Shown piece after piece: positions 38,348 through 47,400 of a DNA stretch of 64,000 nt. This DNA comes from an uncultured Halomonas sp. (GTDB taxonomy: Bacteria; Pseudomonadota; Gammaproteobacteria; Pseudomonadales; Halomonadaceae): NCBI RefSeq assembly GCF_947490095.1, contig NZ_CANLFS010000006.1, forward strand, positions 1 to 64,000. The letters run 5' to 3'. The notes under the pieces were generated by a model. That model did no database searches. It was given only the letters and a program-made list of their open reading frames with translations, and was not told where the DNA came from. Position 1 is the first letter of the stretch. The number at the start of each line of letters is the position of its first letter. Position numbers and translations under genes: made by a program.

Positions 38348-39531
38348 GAGCCGCCTATCTTGCCGACTATGGCCGCAGCGCCTTCACCCGGGCCCATCCG
38401 CGCAAGCCGGACATCGATGCCTGGTCCGCTCAGCGCGGCGACGCCCTGCTAGGCCAGGTAATCGATGCGTTGCTGGAGCGCAGCGACGTTGAGGGCGGCG
38501 CTGTGGAAGACCTGAGCATCGGCTGTGCACTGCCGGTCAAGGAGCAGTGGAGCTTCGGGGGACGCTATCCCCAGTGGCTATCGCGACGACTGGCCAGCGC
38601 CGGCCAGGCCTGCCCGTCGCGCCAGATCGACCAGCAATGCGGCTCGAGCCTGGCCGCCCTGCGCGGCAGCGTGCGCGAGATCCAGGCCGGTGCCATCGAG
38701 GTGGGCCTTGCCGGTGGCTTCGAGAACATGACCCGGGTGCCCATGGGCCCGAGCCTGTTCAAGGAGGGCGTGCTGACGATGCTCGAGGCGCTTGAGCAGG
38801 CCGACTGGCTGGAACTCAATGTGGCCATGAACATGGGGCTGACCGCCGAAAGGCTAGCCGAAGAGGCCGGTATCAGCCGCCAGGCCATGGACGCCTTCGC
38901 GCTACGCTCGCATCGGCGCGCCGCCGCGGCAGAAAAATCTGGCTGGTTCGACGATGAGCGGCTGAGCCTGATCACACCCGAGGGCGAACGCGTCGAATGC
39001 GATGCCAACATCCGCGCCAATACCACCCTCGAGCGCCTGGCCGAGCTTGGCCCGGCCTTTAGCGAAGACGGCCAGATCACGGCGGGCAACAGTTCGCCAC
39101 TGACCTCCGGCGCCAGCGCGGCGCTGGTGATGTCCGAGGCGGCGCTTTCACGGTATGACATGACTCCGCTGGCCCGCGTGGTGGAGATCGTCGACTGCGG
39201 CGTCGCCCCGGAGCGCATGGGCGCCGGCGCCACGGCGGCTATCCGCCGCGTGCTGGACAAGACGGGCCTCGGGGTCGACGACATCGACCTCTGGGAGGTC
39301 AACGAGGCCTTCAGCGCCGTGCCGCTCCACGCCATGGCCGCGCTCGACATCGATACCGAGCGGGTCAACGTCTGCGGCGGCGCCCTGGCGCTGGGGCACC
39401 CGCTGGGCGCCACCGGCATTCGCCTGGCCGGCACCCTCGCTCGACTGTTGCAACATCGCCAAGGACGCTATGGCTGTGCCGCCGCCTGTATCGGCGGTGG
39501 CCAGGGCATCGCCCTGATTCTTGAACGCTGA
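38344..39531 (+). CDS. Thiolase of the CoA-transferase operon
   Basis: A 395-residue thiolase with nucleophile Cys99 (DQQCGSSLAAL), VNEAFSAVPL, GGALALGHPLGATG with the catalytic His, and C-terminal CIGGGQG. It differs clearly from the thiolase at 3520, with a longer N-terminal region (RAAYLADYGRSAFTRAHPRK). It should split the 3-ketoacyl-CoA made by the CoA-transferase into acetyl-CoA and a shorter acyl-CoA. The ATG overlaps the deacylase stop (ATGA). Confidence 0.9.
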   Translation: MRAAYLADYGRSAFTRAHPRKPDIDAWSAQRGDALLGQVIDALLERSDVEGGAVEDLSIGCALPVKEQWSFGGRYPQWLSRRLASAGQACPSRQIDQQCGSSLAALRGSVREIQAGAIEVGLAGGFENMTRVPMGPSLFKEGVLTMLEALEQADWLELNVAMNMGLTAERLAEEAGISRQAMDAFALRSHRRAAAAEKSGWFDDERLSLITPEGERVECDANIRANTTLERLAELGPAFSEDGQITAGNSSPLTSGASAALVMSEAALSRYDMTPLARVVEIVDCGVAPERMGAGATAAIRRVLDKTGLGVDDIDLWEVNEAFSAVPLHAMAALDIDTERVNVCGGALALGHPLGATGIRLAGTLARLLQHRQGRYGCAAACIGGGQGIALILER

Positions 39532-39575
39532 CCAAGGAGGTATTGCCGACTCTATCCCTAACTGTTAACCCTACT

Positions 39576-39604
39576 TTCACATACGCTGATACCGTCATCA
39601 TAAA
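39576..39604 (+). promoter_or_regulatory. Candidate sigma-70 promoter for the ABC importer
   Basis: TTCACA (39576-39581), 17-bp spacer, CATAAA (39599-39604), 25 bp ahead of the binding-protein start. The 98-bp gap after the thiolase is the only real break in this run of genes, so a separate promoter is plausible. Confidence 0.3.
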
Positions 39605-39629
39605 CAACCAACAACATGCAGGTACCGAC

Positions 39630-40454
39630 ATGACAATGCACAAAGTGCCCTTCCACGCTCACCTTCGCTCTCTTCTATATCCCATGGCCGGCGCCGTCGC
39701 CCTCCTGGGTGCGGTGACGCTAGCCTCCACGCCGGCCGAGGCACGCGACCTTCCTGCGATCAAGGACGACGTGTTTCAGGTGGCCAACTCCGGCGCCTAC
39801 CCGCCCTTCAGCTACGTCGATACCGACGGCAACCTGGTAGGCTTCGACGTCGATATCGCCAGGGCGCTGGCGGAAGAAATGGGCGTTGACGTCAACATTC
39901 AGTCCTCGCCCTGGAACGGCATCGTCGCCGCCCTGACCGGTGGCCGCTTCGACGCCTGCATCTGCAGCATGAGTATCACGGAAGAGCGCGAAAAGGCGGT
40001 CGACTTCACCGACGGCTACTACATGTCGGGCATTTCCATCTGGGTGCGCGGCGAGAATGACGATATCTCCAGCGTCGAGGACTTCGAAGGCAAGCGGGTC
40101 GGTTCGACGCTGGGCGAAACGGGCAACCAGTGGGCCACCGAGAGAACCGACGGGCGCTGGCGCAACCAGACCTTCCAGGGGCTTCCCGATATGCTCAACG
40201 CCCTCACCACCGGGCGCATCGACGTGATGATCACCGACGACATCCCCGTCTACGTGGCGCTCAACGAGAAGGATGTCGACATCAAGCAGGTCGACGTCGG
40301 TGAGCTTCCCAGCGGCCCCATCGCCATTGCCATCCAGGAGGATACGCCCAAGCTCATGGCGGCGCTCAACGAGGCGCTCGAGGAAATCAAGGCGAATGGT
40401 ATCTATCAGGAGATCGTCGACGAGTGGATCGGCGAAGGCGTCGAGCTCAACTAG
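39630..40454 (+). CDS. Amino-acid ABC transporter substrate-binding protein
   Basis: A 274-residue periplasmic receptor of the polar amino acid family (SBP_bac_3). The signal peptide ends near ASTPAEARD; the mature part shows NSGAYPPFSYVDTDGNLVGFDVDIARALAEEMG and the ITEEREKAVDFTDGYY motif. The ATG at 39630 is preferred over an upstream frame lacking a signal. It precedes two permeases and an ATPase. The ligand is likely the amino acid derivative degraded by the preceding operon. Confidence 0.9.
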   Translation: MTMHKVPFHAHLRSLLYPMAGAVALLGAVTLASTPAEARDLPAIKDDVFQVANSGAYPPFSYVDTDGNLVGFDVDIARALAEEMGVDVNIQSSPWNGIVAALTGGRFDACICSMSITEEREKAVDFTDGYYMSGISIWVRGENDDISSVEDFEGKRVGSTLGETGNQWATERTDGRWRNQTFQGLPDMLNALTTGRIDVMITDDIPVYVALNEKDVDIKQVDVGELPSGPIAIAIQEDTPKLMAALNEALEEIKANGIYQEIVDEWIGEGVELN

Positions 40455-40463
40455 GTACCGATC

Positions 40464-41120
40464 ATGGACTTCAATCTGATGATCGACATCACGCCGCTCT
40501 TGATCAAGGCGGCGTGGGTCACAGTCGATATTTCGGCGCGGGCCCTGTTCCTGGGCCTGTTCATCGCCGCGGCCCTGGTGGCGCTGAGAACGTCTCGCCT
40601 GGCGCCACCGCGGTGGCTGGCGCGAGCCTATATCAGCGTGGTGCGCGGCACTCCCTACTTCGTGCAGCTGCTGCTGGTGTTCTACGGCGGGCCTGCAATC
40701 GGCCTGCGCCTGGATCCCTTTGCCTGCGGCGTGATGGTGGGCGCCTTCAACATCGGCGCCTACATCAGCGAAGCCATGCGCGGCGCCATCGAGTCGGTCG
40801 ACAGCGGCCAGAACGAGGCTTCACGGTCGCTGGGCTTCGGGCGCCTGGCCACGCTGCAGCATATCATCCTGCCCCAGGCGGCCGGCCTGATGATTCGCTC
40901 CATCGGAGTGCTCGCCATCATCCTGGTCAAGAACTCGTCGCTGGTCTCCATCATCTCCGTGGTCGAGCTCACCTATCAGGCTCAACGCCTGATCGGCTCC
41001 ACCTACAAGCCCCTGGAGGTATTCACGCTCAGCGCGCTGATGTACATCGTGATCATCTACGCGGTCATGGGGATGATCGAGTTCCTGTATCGCCGCGCCA
41101 CGCGCTACACCTACCGCTAG
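40464..41120 (+). CDS. Amino-acid ABC transporter permease 1
   Basis: A 218-residue HisM/GlnP-type inner-membrane permease with five helices and the EAA loop ESVDSGQNEASRSLGFGRLATLQHIILPQA that contacts the ATPase. SVVRGTPYFVQLLLVFYGGP is the family N-terminal motif. Nine nucleotides after the binding protein. Confidence 0.92.
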   Translation: MDFNLMIDITPLLIKAAWVTVDISARALFLGLFIAAALVALRTSRLAPPRWLARAYISVVRGTPYFVQLLLVFYGGPAIGLRLDPFACGVMVGAFNIGAYISEAMRGAIESVDSGQNEASRSLGFGRLATLQHIILPQAAGLMIRSIGVLAIILVKNSSLVSIISVVELTYQAQRLIGSTYKPLEVFTLSALMYIVIIYAVMGMIEFLYRRATRYTYR

Positions 41121-41160
41121 CGCAACCACGCTCAACGACCGAGCGCTCAAGGATCGCCTC

Positions 41161-41814
41161 ATGGAATTCGACTTCAGCCCCGTCATCGAGTATTTCCCCA
41201 CGCTGGTGCAAGGCGTAGGGGTCACCCTGCTGATCGGCCTGGCCGTCGCCGTCATGTCGATTGTGGGCGGCCAGATCGTCGCAGTGATTTCGCTCTATAC
41301 CCGCCGTGTCGTGAGCTGGCCGCTACGCTTCTTCATCTGGCTGTTCATGACCACGCCGCTGCTGCTGCAGCTGTACTTCCTGTATTTCGGCCTCGGCGAG
41401 CTGATCCTGATTCCCGCCATCGTGGTCGGCATTCTGGGGCTCGGCTTCCACTACATGGCCTATAACGCCGACATCTTCGTCGCCACCATCCGGTCGGTCT
41501 CGGACGGTCAGTACGAAGCCTCGCGCTCCTTGGGTTTCGGCCATATCAGGACGCTGATCTACATCATCCTGCCCCAAGCCTTCTATCGCGCCCTGCCGCA
41601 GCTGAGCAACAACATGATCATCATGGTCAAGGATATCTCGGTGCTCTCCGCCATCGGCATCGGCGAGCTGGTATATGTCTCCCAGTACGCCATCAGCGTG
41701 ACCTTTCGCCCCTTCGAGTTCTACATCACCATCGCCGTGATCTACTACCTGATCAATCTCATGATGGAAGCCGGCCAGTCGTGGATCGAGCGTCGCGCCG
41801 CCTATCGCCGCTAA
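41161..41814 (+). CDS. Amino-acid ABC transporter permease 2
   Basis: A 217-residue partner permease. Its EAA loop reads RSVSDGQYEASRSLGFGHIRTLIYIILPQA, and WLFMTTPLLLQLYFLYFGLGE replaces the usual FRGTP motif of the family. AAGGAT lies 6 nt before the ATG. The two permeases form the heterodimeric channel. Confidence 0.92.
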   Translation: MEFDFSPVIEYFPTLVQGVGVTLLIGLAVAVMSIVGGQIVAVISLYTRRVVSWPLRFFIWLFMTTPLLLQLYFLYFGLGELILIPAIVVGILGLGFHYMAYNADIFVATIRSVSDGQYEASRSLGFGHIRTLIYIILPQAFYRALPQLSNNMIIMVKDISVLSAIGIGELVYVSQYAISVTFRPFEFYITIAVIYYLINLMMEAGQSWIERRAAYRR

Positions 41815-41826
41815 CGAGGTTTACGC

Positions 41827-42606
41827 ATGACAACAAGCACAGACACCCCGATGGTCGAGCTCAAGGGCGTCAAGAAACATTTCGGAGACCTCGAGGTATT
41901 GAAGGGAATCGACCTGCGCGTCGACCGCGGCCGAATCATCTCGATCATCGGCCCGTCGGGCTCGGGCAAGAGCACGCTGCTGCGCTCGATCAACCATCTG
42001 GAGGTCATCGACGGCGGAAACATCCTACTCGACGGCATGCCGGTCAACCGCCCCGACCTCAAGGGGCTGGCATTCGAGCGGCACATCAATCATATCCGGC
42101 AGAACATGGGCATGGTGTTCCAGCACTTTAACTTGTTCCCGCACATGTCAACCCTGGACAACGTGACCCTGGCGCCGCGCAGGTTGAAACGCATGCAGTC
42201 GACAGACGCACGCAAACTGGGCATGGAGCTGCTCGAGCGCGTGGGCCTGGCAGACAAGGCCAAGGCCTACCCCAGCTCGCTCTCCGGCGGTCAGAAACAG
42301 CGAGTCGCCATCGCCCGCGCTCTGGCCATGCAACCCAAGGTAATGCTGTTCGACGAGGCCACCTCGGCGCTCGACCCGGAGTTGGTAGAAGAGGTCAACC
42401 GGGTGATGAAAGGCCTGGCCGAGGAGCACATGACCATGCTCATCGTCACCCACGAGATGGCCTTCGCCCGAGACGTCTCCGACTGGACAATGTTCATGGA
42501 CGAAGGCGTCGTGGTCGAAGCCAACACCCCGGACCGCCTATTCTCCGACCCCGACCACGAGCGCACCCGCCATTTTCTGCGCAAACATCTGGGGAGCCAG
42601 GGCTAG
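41827..42606 (+). CDS. Amino-acid ABC transporter ATP-binding protein
   Basis: A 259-residue ATPase of the HisP/GlnQ class. Walker A GPSGSGKST, Q-loop MVFQHFNLFPHMS, signature LSGGQKQRVAIARALAMQP, Walker B VMLFDEATSALDP and the H-loop IVTHEM are complete. GAGGT lies upstream. Last gene of the importer. Confidence 0.94.
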   Translation: MTTSTDTPMVELKGVKKHFGDLEVLKGIDLRVDRGRIISIIGPSGSGKSTLLRSINHLEVIDGGNILLDGMPVNRPDLKGLAFERHINHIRQNMGMVFQHFNLFPHMSTLDNVTLAPRRLKRMQSTDARKLGMELLERVGLADKAKAYPSSLSGGQKQRVAIARALAMQPKVMLFDEATSALDPELVEEVNRVMKGLAEEHMTMLIVTHEMAFARDVSDWTMFMDEGVVVEANTPDRLFSDPDHERTRHFLRKHLGSQG

Positions 42607-42637
42607 GGGCAGCCTTCCGCCCGCCAGCCCTTAGCCC
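42600..42637. terminator. Hairpin shared by convergent ABC operons
   Basis: GGGCTAGGGGC (42600-42610) pairs with GCCCTTAGCCC (42627-42637), 11 bp including two G-U pairs, around a 16-nt loop. It lies between the stops of two convergent operons, so it could terminate both, though no T tract is present. Confidence 0.45.
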
Positions 42638-42646
42638 GACGACCCG

Positions 42647-43441
42647 CTATCCCAGCAACAGCGAGTCGTCGTCGACCTGCTCGCCCCTAGCACGCTCGAA
42701 CAGCTTGAGCAGGTCCGGCACATCCAGCCCGGCACGTTCCTCGCCCTTGACGTCGAAGGCGATCTCCCCCTGATCCATCATGATGGTGCGATGCCCCACA
42801 TCCAGTGCCTGACGCATGCTGTGGGTGACCATCAACGCGGTGAGGCGCTGCTCGCGGATGATATCGGCGGAGAGCTCCAGCACGAAGCTGGCGATTCGGG
42901 GATCCAGGGCCGCGGTGTGCTCATCCAGTAGCATGATCTCCATGGGCTGCAGCGCCGACATCAGCAGGCTGACCGCCTGGCGTTGCCCCCCGGACAGCAG
43001 CCCGATGCTGTCGTGCAGACGATCCTCCAGGCCCAGGCCCAGGCGGGCCAGGTTGTCCCGCAGGCGGCTGCGCAGCGAGGCATCGAGGGCACGCCCCAGG
43101 CGCCGGCGCCGGCCACGAGCGAAGGCCAGGGCCATGTTCTCCTCGAGGGTCAGGGTGCTGCAGGTGCCGGCTAGCGGGTCCTGGTAGACACGCGCCACCA
43201 GGTCGGCGCGCTTGAAGGCCGACAGCCGAGTGACATCGCGGGTTCCGATCAACACCCGTCCCGGCTGGGCGATGATCTCCCCGGCTAGCACGTTGAGCAG
43301 CGTCGACTTGCCGGCTCCGTTGCCGCCGATCACGGTGACGAACTCGCCCTCGTCGATGGTCAGATCGATCCCCTTGAGCACGTGGTTCTCGAGCGGCGTG
43401 CCGGGGTTGAAGGTAACGTGAATGTCGTGAAGTTCGATCAT
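42647..43441 (-). CDS. ABC transporter ATP-binding protein (TrpZ-like)
   Basis: A 264-residue ATPase: Walker A GGNGAGKST, Q-loop RVYQDPLAGTCSTLTLEENM, signature LSGGQRQAVSLLM, Walker B IMLLDEHTAALDP, H-loop VTHSM. The wording of these motifs (DEHTAALDP) is that of the unusual two-component-permease-free importers with a branched-chain-like permease. Overlaps the permease gene by 4 nt (ATGA). Confidence 0.88.
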   Translation of the reverse strand: MIELHDIHVTFNPGTPLENHVLKGIDLTIDEGEFVTVIGGNGAGKSTLLNVLAGEIIAQPGRVLIGTRDVTRLSAFKRADLVARVYQDPLAGTCSTLTLEENMALAFARGRRRRLGRALDASLRSRLRDNLARLGLGLEDRLHDSIGLLSGGQRQAVSLLMSALQPMEIMLLDEHTAALDPRIASFVLELSADIIREQRLTALMVTHSMRQALDVGHRTIMMDQGEIAFDVKGEERAGLDVPDLLKLFERARGEQVDDDSLLLG

Positions 43442-44319
43442 GCGCTGCGCCTCCTGAGCTTGAGCCGCGGGAGCACCAGCGCGAAACCGACCAGCAGCGC
43501 CGTGACCAGGTTGAGATCCTGGGCCTTGAGGCCGATAAAGTCGGCATTGAGCGCCACCGCCACCATCAGGCGATAGAGGATGGAACCGAAGATGCAGGCC
43601 AGGGTAGCCACCAGGATGGTACGCCCCGGGATCAGTGACTGGCCGCCGATCACCGCCGCCAGGCCCACCACGATGGTACCCACCCCCATGGTGACGTCGG
43701 CGCTGCCCTGACTCTGGGCGAACAAGGCCCCGCCCAGCGCCACCAGGGCATTGGAGAGGGCCATGCCGGAAAGCACCATGACCGAGGTATTGATGCCGTT
43801 GCCCGAGGCCATGCGCGCATTCTCGCCCGTGGCACGCATCCCCAGGCCCACTTCGCTGTTGAGAAAGCGGTTGAGCAGGGCCGTGACCACCGCCAGGCCC
43901 GCGAAGATCGCCACCGGAAAGATCACATAGCGACTGACCGGCAACGCCTCCAGCGGCGTGAAGATGGTCTCATCGGTCAGCAGCGCAATATTGGGCCGCC
44001 CCATCACCCGCAGATTGATTGAGTACAGCGCGATCATCGACAGGATCGACGCCAGCAGATTGAGTATCTTCAGCTTCACCGCCATCCAGGCGGTCACCGT
44101 GCCGGCCATGGCACCGGCAATCACCGCCAGGCCGGTACCCACCCAGGGATTGCCGCCGCCCACGATCCACACCGCCGCCACGGCAGCCCCCAGGGGGAAG
44201 CTGCCGTCGACGGTCAGGTCGGGAAAGTCGAGAACGCGGAAGGAGAGGTAAACGCCGAGCGCCACGAAACCGAAGATGAGGCCAAGCTCGATGGCCCCTA
44301 GAAAGGCAATAAGGCTCAT
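43438..44319 (-). CDS. ABC transporter permease (TrpY-like)
   Basis: A 293-residue inner-membrane permease with eight or more hydrophobic segments, of the BPD_transp_2 (branched-chain/ribose type) fold: LGVYLSFRVLDFPDLTVDGSFPLGAAV at the start and ATGENARMASGNGINTS in the coupling loop. One permease gene only, so it presumably works as a homodimer. Shares TAATG with the binding-protein stop. Confidence 0.87.
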   Translation of the reverse strand: MSLIAFLGAIELGLIFGFVALGVYLSFRVLDFPDLTVDGSFPLGAAVAAVWIVGGGNPWVGTGLAVIAGAMAGTVTAWMAVKLKILNLLASILSMIALYSINLRVMGRPNIALLTDETIFTPLEALPVSRYVIFPVAIFAGLAVVTALLNRFLNSEVGLGMRATGENARMASGNGINTSVMVLSGMALSNALVALGGALFAQSQGSADVTMGVGTIVVGLAAVIGGQSLIPGRTILVATLACIFGSILYRLMVAVALNADFIGLKAQDLNLVTALLVGFALVLPRLKLRRRSA

Positions 44320-45281
44320 TACTCGAAGATCTCGACCGCCTGTTCCTCGAACTCGGCCGGGATCTCATAACCGATCTGCTCGGCGGCATCACGGTTCAGG
44401 ATCAGCTCGAGCTTCTCGACGGTGCCCACCGACAGGTCACCGGCCTTCTCACCACTCAGGATATCGGCCATCATCCCGCCGGTCTGGCGCCCCATGTCGT
44501 AGTAGCTGAAGCCCAGAGACGCCAGGGCACCGCGCTCGACGGAGGAGTTGTCGCCGGTGAAGACCGGAATATCGGCGTCATAGCCGACCTTCAGCACGCT
44601 CTCCAGGGCCGAGACCACGGTGTTGTCTACCGGCACATAGATGGCGTCGGCACGGCCGGCCAGGCTGCGCGCGGCCCCCATCACCTCGGAGGTGCGCGAG
44701 GCGGTCACTTCGACCAGCTCGAAGTCGAGCTCGGGCGCCATCTCATTGAGCTTCTCGGCCTGGGAGACGGAGTTCGCCTCGCCGGGGTTGTAGATGACCC
44801 CCAGCCGTTCGGCCTCGGGGAACATGTCACGGATCAGCTGGAGCTGCGCCTTAAGGGGCGGTGCATCCACTACCCCGGTGATATTGGCGCCGGGGGCCTC
44901 CATGTCGGTCACCAGCTTGGCGATCAGCGGGTCGGTAACGGCGGTAAATACAATGGGGACGTCATCCTGCAGCGCCGAGGCCGCGGCCTGGGCCGAGGGT
45001 GTGCTAATGGCCAGCACCAGATCCGGACGATCGCCCGCAAACTTGCGCGCGATCTGGGCGGCAATGGACGTATCCCCCTGGGCGTTCTGGAAGTCGACCT
45101 CGAGGTTGTCGCCCTCGACATAGCCACGCTCGGCGAGCTCGTCCAGGGCCCCCTGGCGACTGGCATCCAGGGCCGGGTGCTCGACTATCTGGGTGATGCC
45201 CAGGTTCACGGTCTCGGCCTGTGCCACGCCGGCCACCAACATGGAGCCCAGCACCGCGGAGAGAATTCGACGCCGCATCAT
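44319..45281 (-). CDS. ABC transporter substrate-binding protein (TrpX-like)
   Basis: A 320-residue periplasmic receptor of the ABC_sub_bind (DUF534) family. The signal peptide ends AGVAQAET; the mature start VNLGITQIVEHPALDASRQGALDELAERGY and GVIYNPGEANS are typical. In Gram-positive bacteria relatives (TrpX) take up tryptophan or tyrosine; ligand here unknown. The ATG at 45281 has GAGGG 6 nt upstream. First gene of the three-gene importer. Confidence 0.87.
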   Translation of the reverse strand: MMRRRILSAVLGSMLVAGVAQAETVNLGITQIVEHPALDASRQGALDELAERGYVEGDNLEVDFQNAQGDTSIAAQIARKFAGDRPDLVLAISTPSAQAAASALQDDVPIVFTAVTDPLIAKLVTDMEAPGANITGVVDAPPLKAQLQLIRDMFPEAERLGVIYNPGEANSVSQAEKLNEMAPELDFELVEVTASRTSEVMGAARSLAGRADAIYVPVDNTVVSALESVLKVGYDADIPVFTGDNSSVERGALASLGFSYYDMGRQTGGMMADILSGEKAGDLSVGTVEKLELILNRDAAEQIGYEIPAEFEEQAVEIFE

Positions 45282-45493
45282 GGTGTTCCCTCTTCTATTC
45301 ATTTGAGTTGTTTCGATCGATGAGCTACTGAACCGCCCTGAAAAGGCCGGCCCTGCACCTTAGCGCGCTTCGCGGCCGCAGCCAATACGACTTTCCAACG
45401 AACGTCTGTTTATCGACTGCCCAGGGGATAACACCCAAACGGCCACCGGGTCATCGACGTCGCGAAAACGGGGAGTCTTCGCCGCTTTCTCCA

Positions 45494-46441
45494 TTACGAC
45501 CTCTCGCCCCAGATCATGTGATCAGCCGTAAGCTCACGCTCCCCATCCCAGCGATAGGCACATAGCTTGTTCGGGTCGTCGCGTCGATGATGACCACCGG
45601 CGATGCTGTAGTCCAGGCAGGCGATATAGCGATTGAGCGGCGCTGGCGTCCCGGTCAGCCAGTAGTGGCCAATGAACAGCGGCTTGTCGCCGGCGTAGCC
45701 GGGTAGCACATCTTCAGGGATGGGTTTGTGTGGGATAGCATCGATGGCCTCGGCCGGCACCATTGCCAAATCGCGATAGGTCAGTCGCTCAAGCTCCCAC
45801 CACTGGGTGCGGATATGATGACGCGGGTTACCATCCTTATCGTAAAACTTATGCCCTTCAGGCAGTGGGATCTCCAGCCCCTTTAGCAGGGTCTCCAGCG
45901 CCGCGAAGCCTGCCCCTGTCTTGCGTGCCAGATCGGGCCAGGCATAAGGCAGGATGCACCGCTGCTCGTCCAGAAAGTCATCCAGAGCGGCGACGGAAGG
46001 CGGATGCCAGCAGGCGTGCACCACCCGCAGGCCATCCAGGTCGAGATAGAGCGGTAGCGTCTTGAACCAGGCGACATGTTCACGATGCAACTCACTACCT
46101 TCCCCCACCTGCTCCAGATAGGCCTGGTGCTGCCCTCGGTTCTTGTCGCCATGAGAACGCAGATAGTCACTGGGGTTTTCAGGGTCCGGCGTGGCCCAGG
46201 CCACCGCGTTGAACTCGTGATTGCCCATCACGGCGAGTGCCGTGCCGGCGTCGACCATGGTGCGAGCGATCTGTACCGCCTCGACCTGATGGGGGCCCCG
46301 GTCGACGAAGTCACCGAGGAAGATTACCTGGCGCTGCTCTGGATGTGACCAGACCCCACTGACTTCCCGATAGCCGAGAGTCTCGAGCAGCCGCTTCAGT
46401 GGCCCGGCATAGCCGTGAATATCGCCGATGAGGTCATACAT
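45494..46441 (-). CDS. Calcineurin-like metallophosphoesterase
   Basis: A 315-residue phosphoesterase with the five-block motif: GDIHG (6-10), GDFVDRGPH, GNHEFNA, and C-terminal GHYWLTG. It resembles bacterial Ser/Thr-type phosphatases and diadenosine tetraphosphatase-like proteins, with a larger C-terminal part. AGGAGG lies 5 nt before the ATG. Substrate unknown. No partner gene suggests its role. Confidence 0.85.
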   Translation of the reverse strand: MYDLIGDIHGYAGPLKRLLETLGYREVSGVWSHPEQRQVIFLGDFVDRGPHQVEAVQIARTMVDAGTALAVMGNHEFNAVAWATPDPENPSDYLRSHGDKNRGQHQAYLEQVGEGSELHREHVAWFKTLPLYLDLDGLRVVHACWHPPSVAALDDFLDEQRCILPYAWPDLARKTGAGFAALETLLKGLEIPLPEGHKFYDKDGNPRHHIRTQWWELERLTYRDLAMVPAEAIDAIPHKPIPEDVLPGYAGDKPLFIGHYWLTGTPAPLNRYIACLDYSIAGGHHRRDDPNKLCAYRWDGERELTADHMIWGERS

Positions 46442-46557
46442 GCAGGCCTCCTGTGCCTATTGTAGAACATCCTTATGCGCCACGATGGGGGTGGCCGCAG
46501 AGCGCTCATGTTGGAGTCATGGACTTACCTGGCCGCTCGTCAGCATGACGACGGGGC

Positions 46558-46632
46558 TCAGAACCCCGGGTATTTCTGCCATACCCAGTCGTTATCCTCG
46601 CCGCCTATCTCATCCACATCCCATTCGTTCAT
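46558..46632 (-). CDS. Possible 24-residue protein coupled to the upstream gene
   Basis: The ATG at 46632 overlaps the stop of the 105-residue gene by 4 nt (ATGA), and GAGGGG lies 7 nt upstream inside that gene. The frame begins MNEWDV and ends WQKYPGF; it is acidic and rich in Trp. Coupling and a good ribosome site support translation; the length leaves chance possible. The rest of 46442-46557 shows nothing. Confidence 0.4.
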   Translation of the reverse strand: MNEWDVDEIGGEDNDWVWQKYPGF

Positions 46633-46946
46633 GCGCCTTCCCCTCTCCTGGAAGCCTCGGTGCTCAGAAGTTCGCTCAGAGAACGCGCCAAGGACTCCAA
46701 CGGCGCCTCGCTCACCAGCTCCTCATCGAACCAGTATGTCAGGGCGGACAACAGTGCCGTATGGGAATCGTCACCGCTTGCCAGTTGTTCGACCAGACGC
46801 TGAGCAATGGCGTCATATTCATCGAAGGCATCGTTCTCTAGGCAGCAGGTGTGCATGGGGTCCTGCGTGAAGAGCCACCGCGAGACGCGTGCGTCCAGGG
46901 CGTTCAATCGCGCGGAGTGCCAGGTACTGATGTCGGGTGTGTCCAT
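46629..46946 (-). CDS. Hypothetical protein, 105 residues
   Basis: Cytosolic, acidic, mostly helical; begins MDTPDISTWHSARLNALDARV and contains a Cys pair (MHTCCLEND). The ATG at 46946 follows GGAG by 8 nt. A longer frame reaching 47138 would add a hydrophobic stretch but lacks a ribosome site and runs into the WYL gene promoter region. I do not recognise the family. Confidence 0.6.
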   Translation of the reverse strand: MDTPDISTWHSARLNALDARVSRWLFTQDPMHTCCLENDAFDEYDAIAQRLVEQLASGDDSHTALLSALTYWFDEELVSEAPLESLARSLSELLSTEASRRGEGA

Positions 46947-46994
46947 TGCCACTATCTCCTGTTCAGCGTGATGATCACAGTCTGGCGCCAGCTT

Positions 46995-47017
46995 GCGACA
47001 CAACATGTCGCTTTTTT
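46995..47017 (+). other. Small hairpin with T6 in a divergent promoter gap
   Basis: GCGACA-CAACA-TGTCGC followed by TTTTTT on the plus strand. No plus-strand gene ends upstream of it, so either it is an operator dyad between the divergent 105-residue gene and the WYL gene, or it ends an unannotated plus transcript. Confidence 0.35.
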
Positions 47018-47206
47018 GCATTGGCATGGACACAATCAATAGGAGAGCACTGGCCACCGAGCAGGTGACGACCAGGCGAGTGACCCACGGGCGAATTATC
47101 GCCTCGGTTCTCTTAAGCTGGGAGAGTGGCTCCAGCACACCGACAAGGAACGTCCATGTCCGAGATTCGCGATACCCTATTCCGCTATCTGGCCATGCTA
47201 CAGGTG

Positions 47207-47400
47207 ACTGCTCCCCGCCCTAAGCGCTGACGCGTCACGGGCGAGGCTTCCCACTTCTGCGGCCGTAGCCTGCGGTATTACGCAGGGCTTACACAGCCTC
47301 CATGGGCAGAGACGGACAGCCCTGCCGCCTTTAACGCAATGATGCCCTGGTGCCGGATGTTGCGCGCCGCATTGATGTCCCGGTCGATGCCCTGGGTGCC
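47207..47400 (-). ncRNA. Predicted omega/reRNA at the 3' end of tnpB
   Basis: In characterised elements the guide scaffold spans the last part of tnpB plus the right end, with the guide in flanking DNA. Here that would be the tnpB end and 47277-47207 (with GCCTACGGCCGC and GCTTAGGGCGGGGAG), the guide reading leftwards into the WYL 5' piece. The 5' limit is arbitrary. Confidence 0.35.

Noticed and set aside
46947..47138. N-terminal extension of the 105-residue hypothetical protein
   Set aside because: The internal ATG has a proper ribosome site and the extension reaches into the opposite promoter region.
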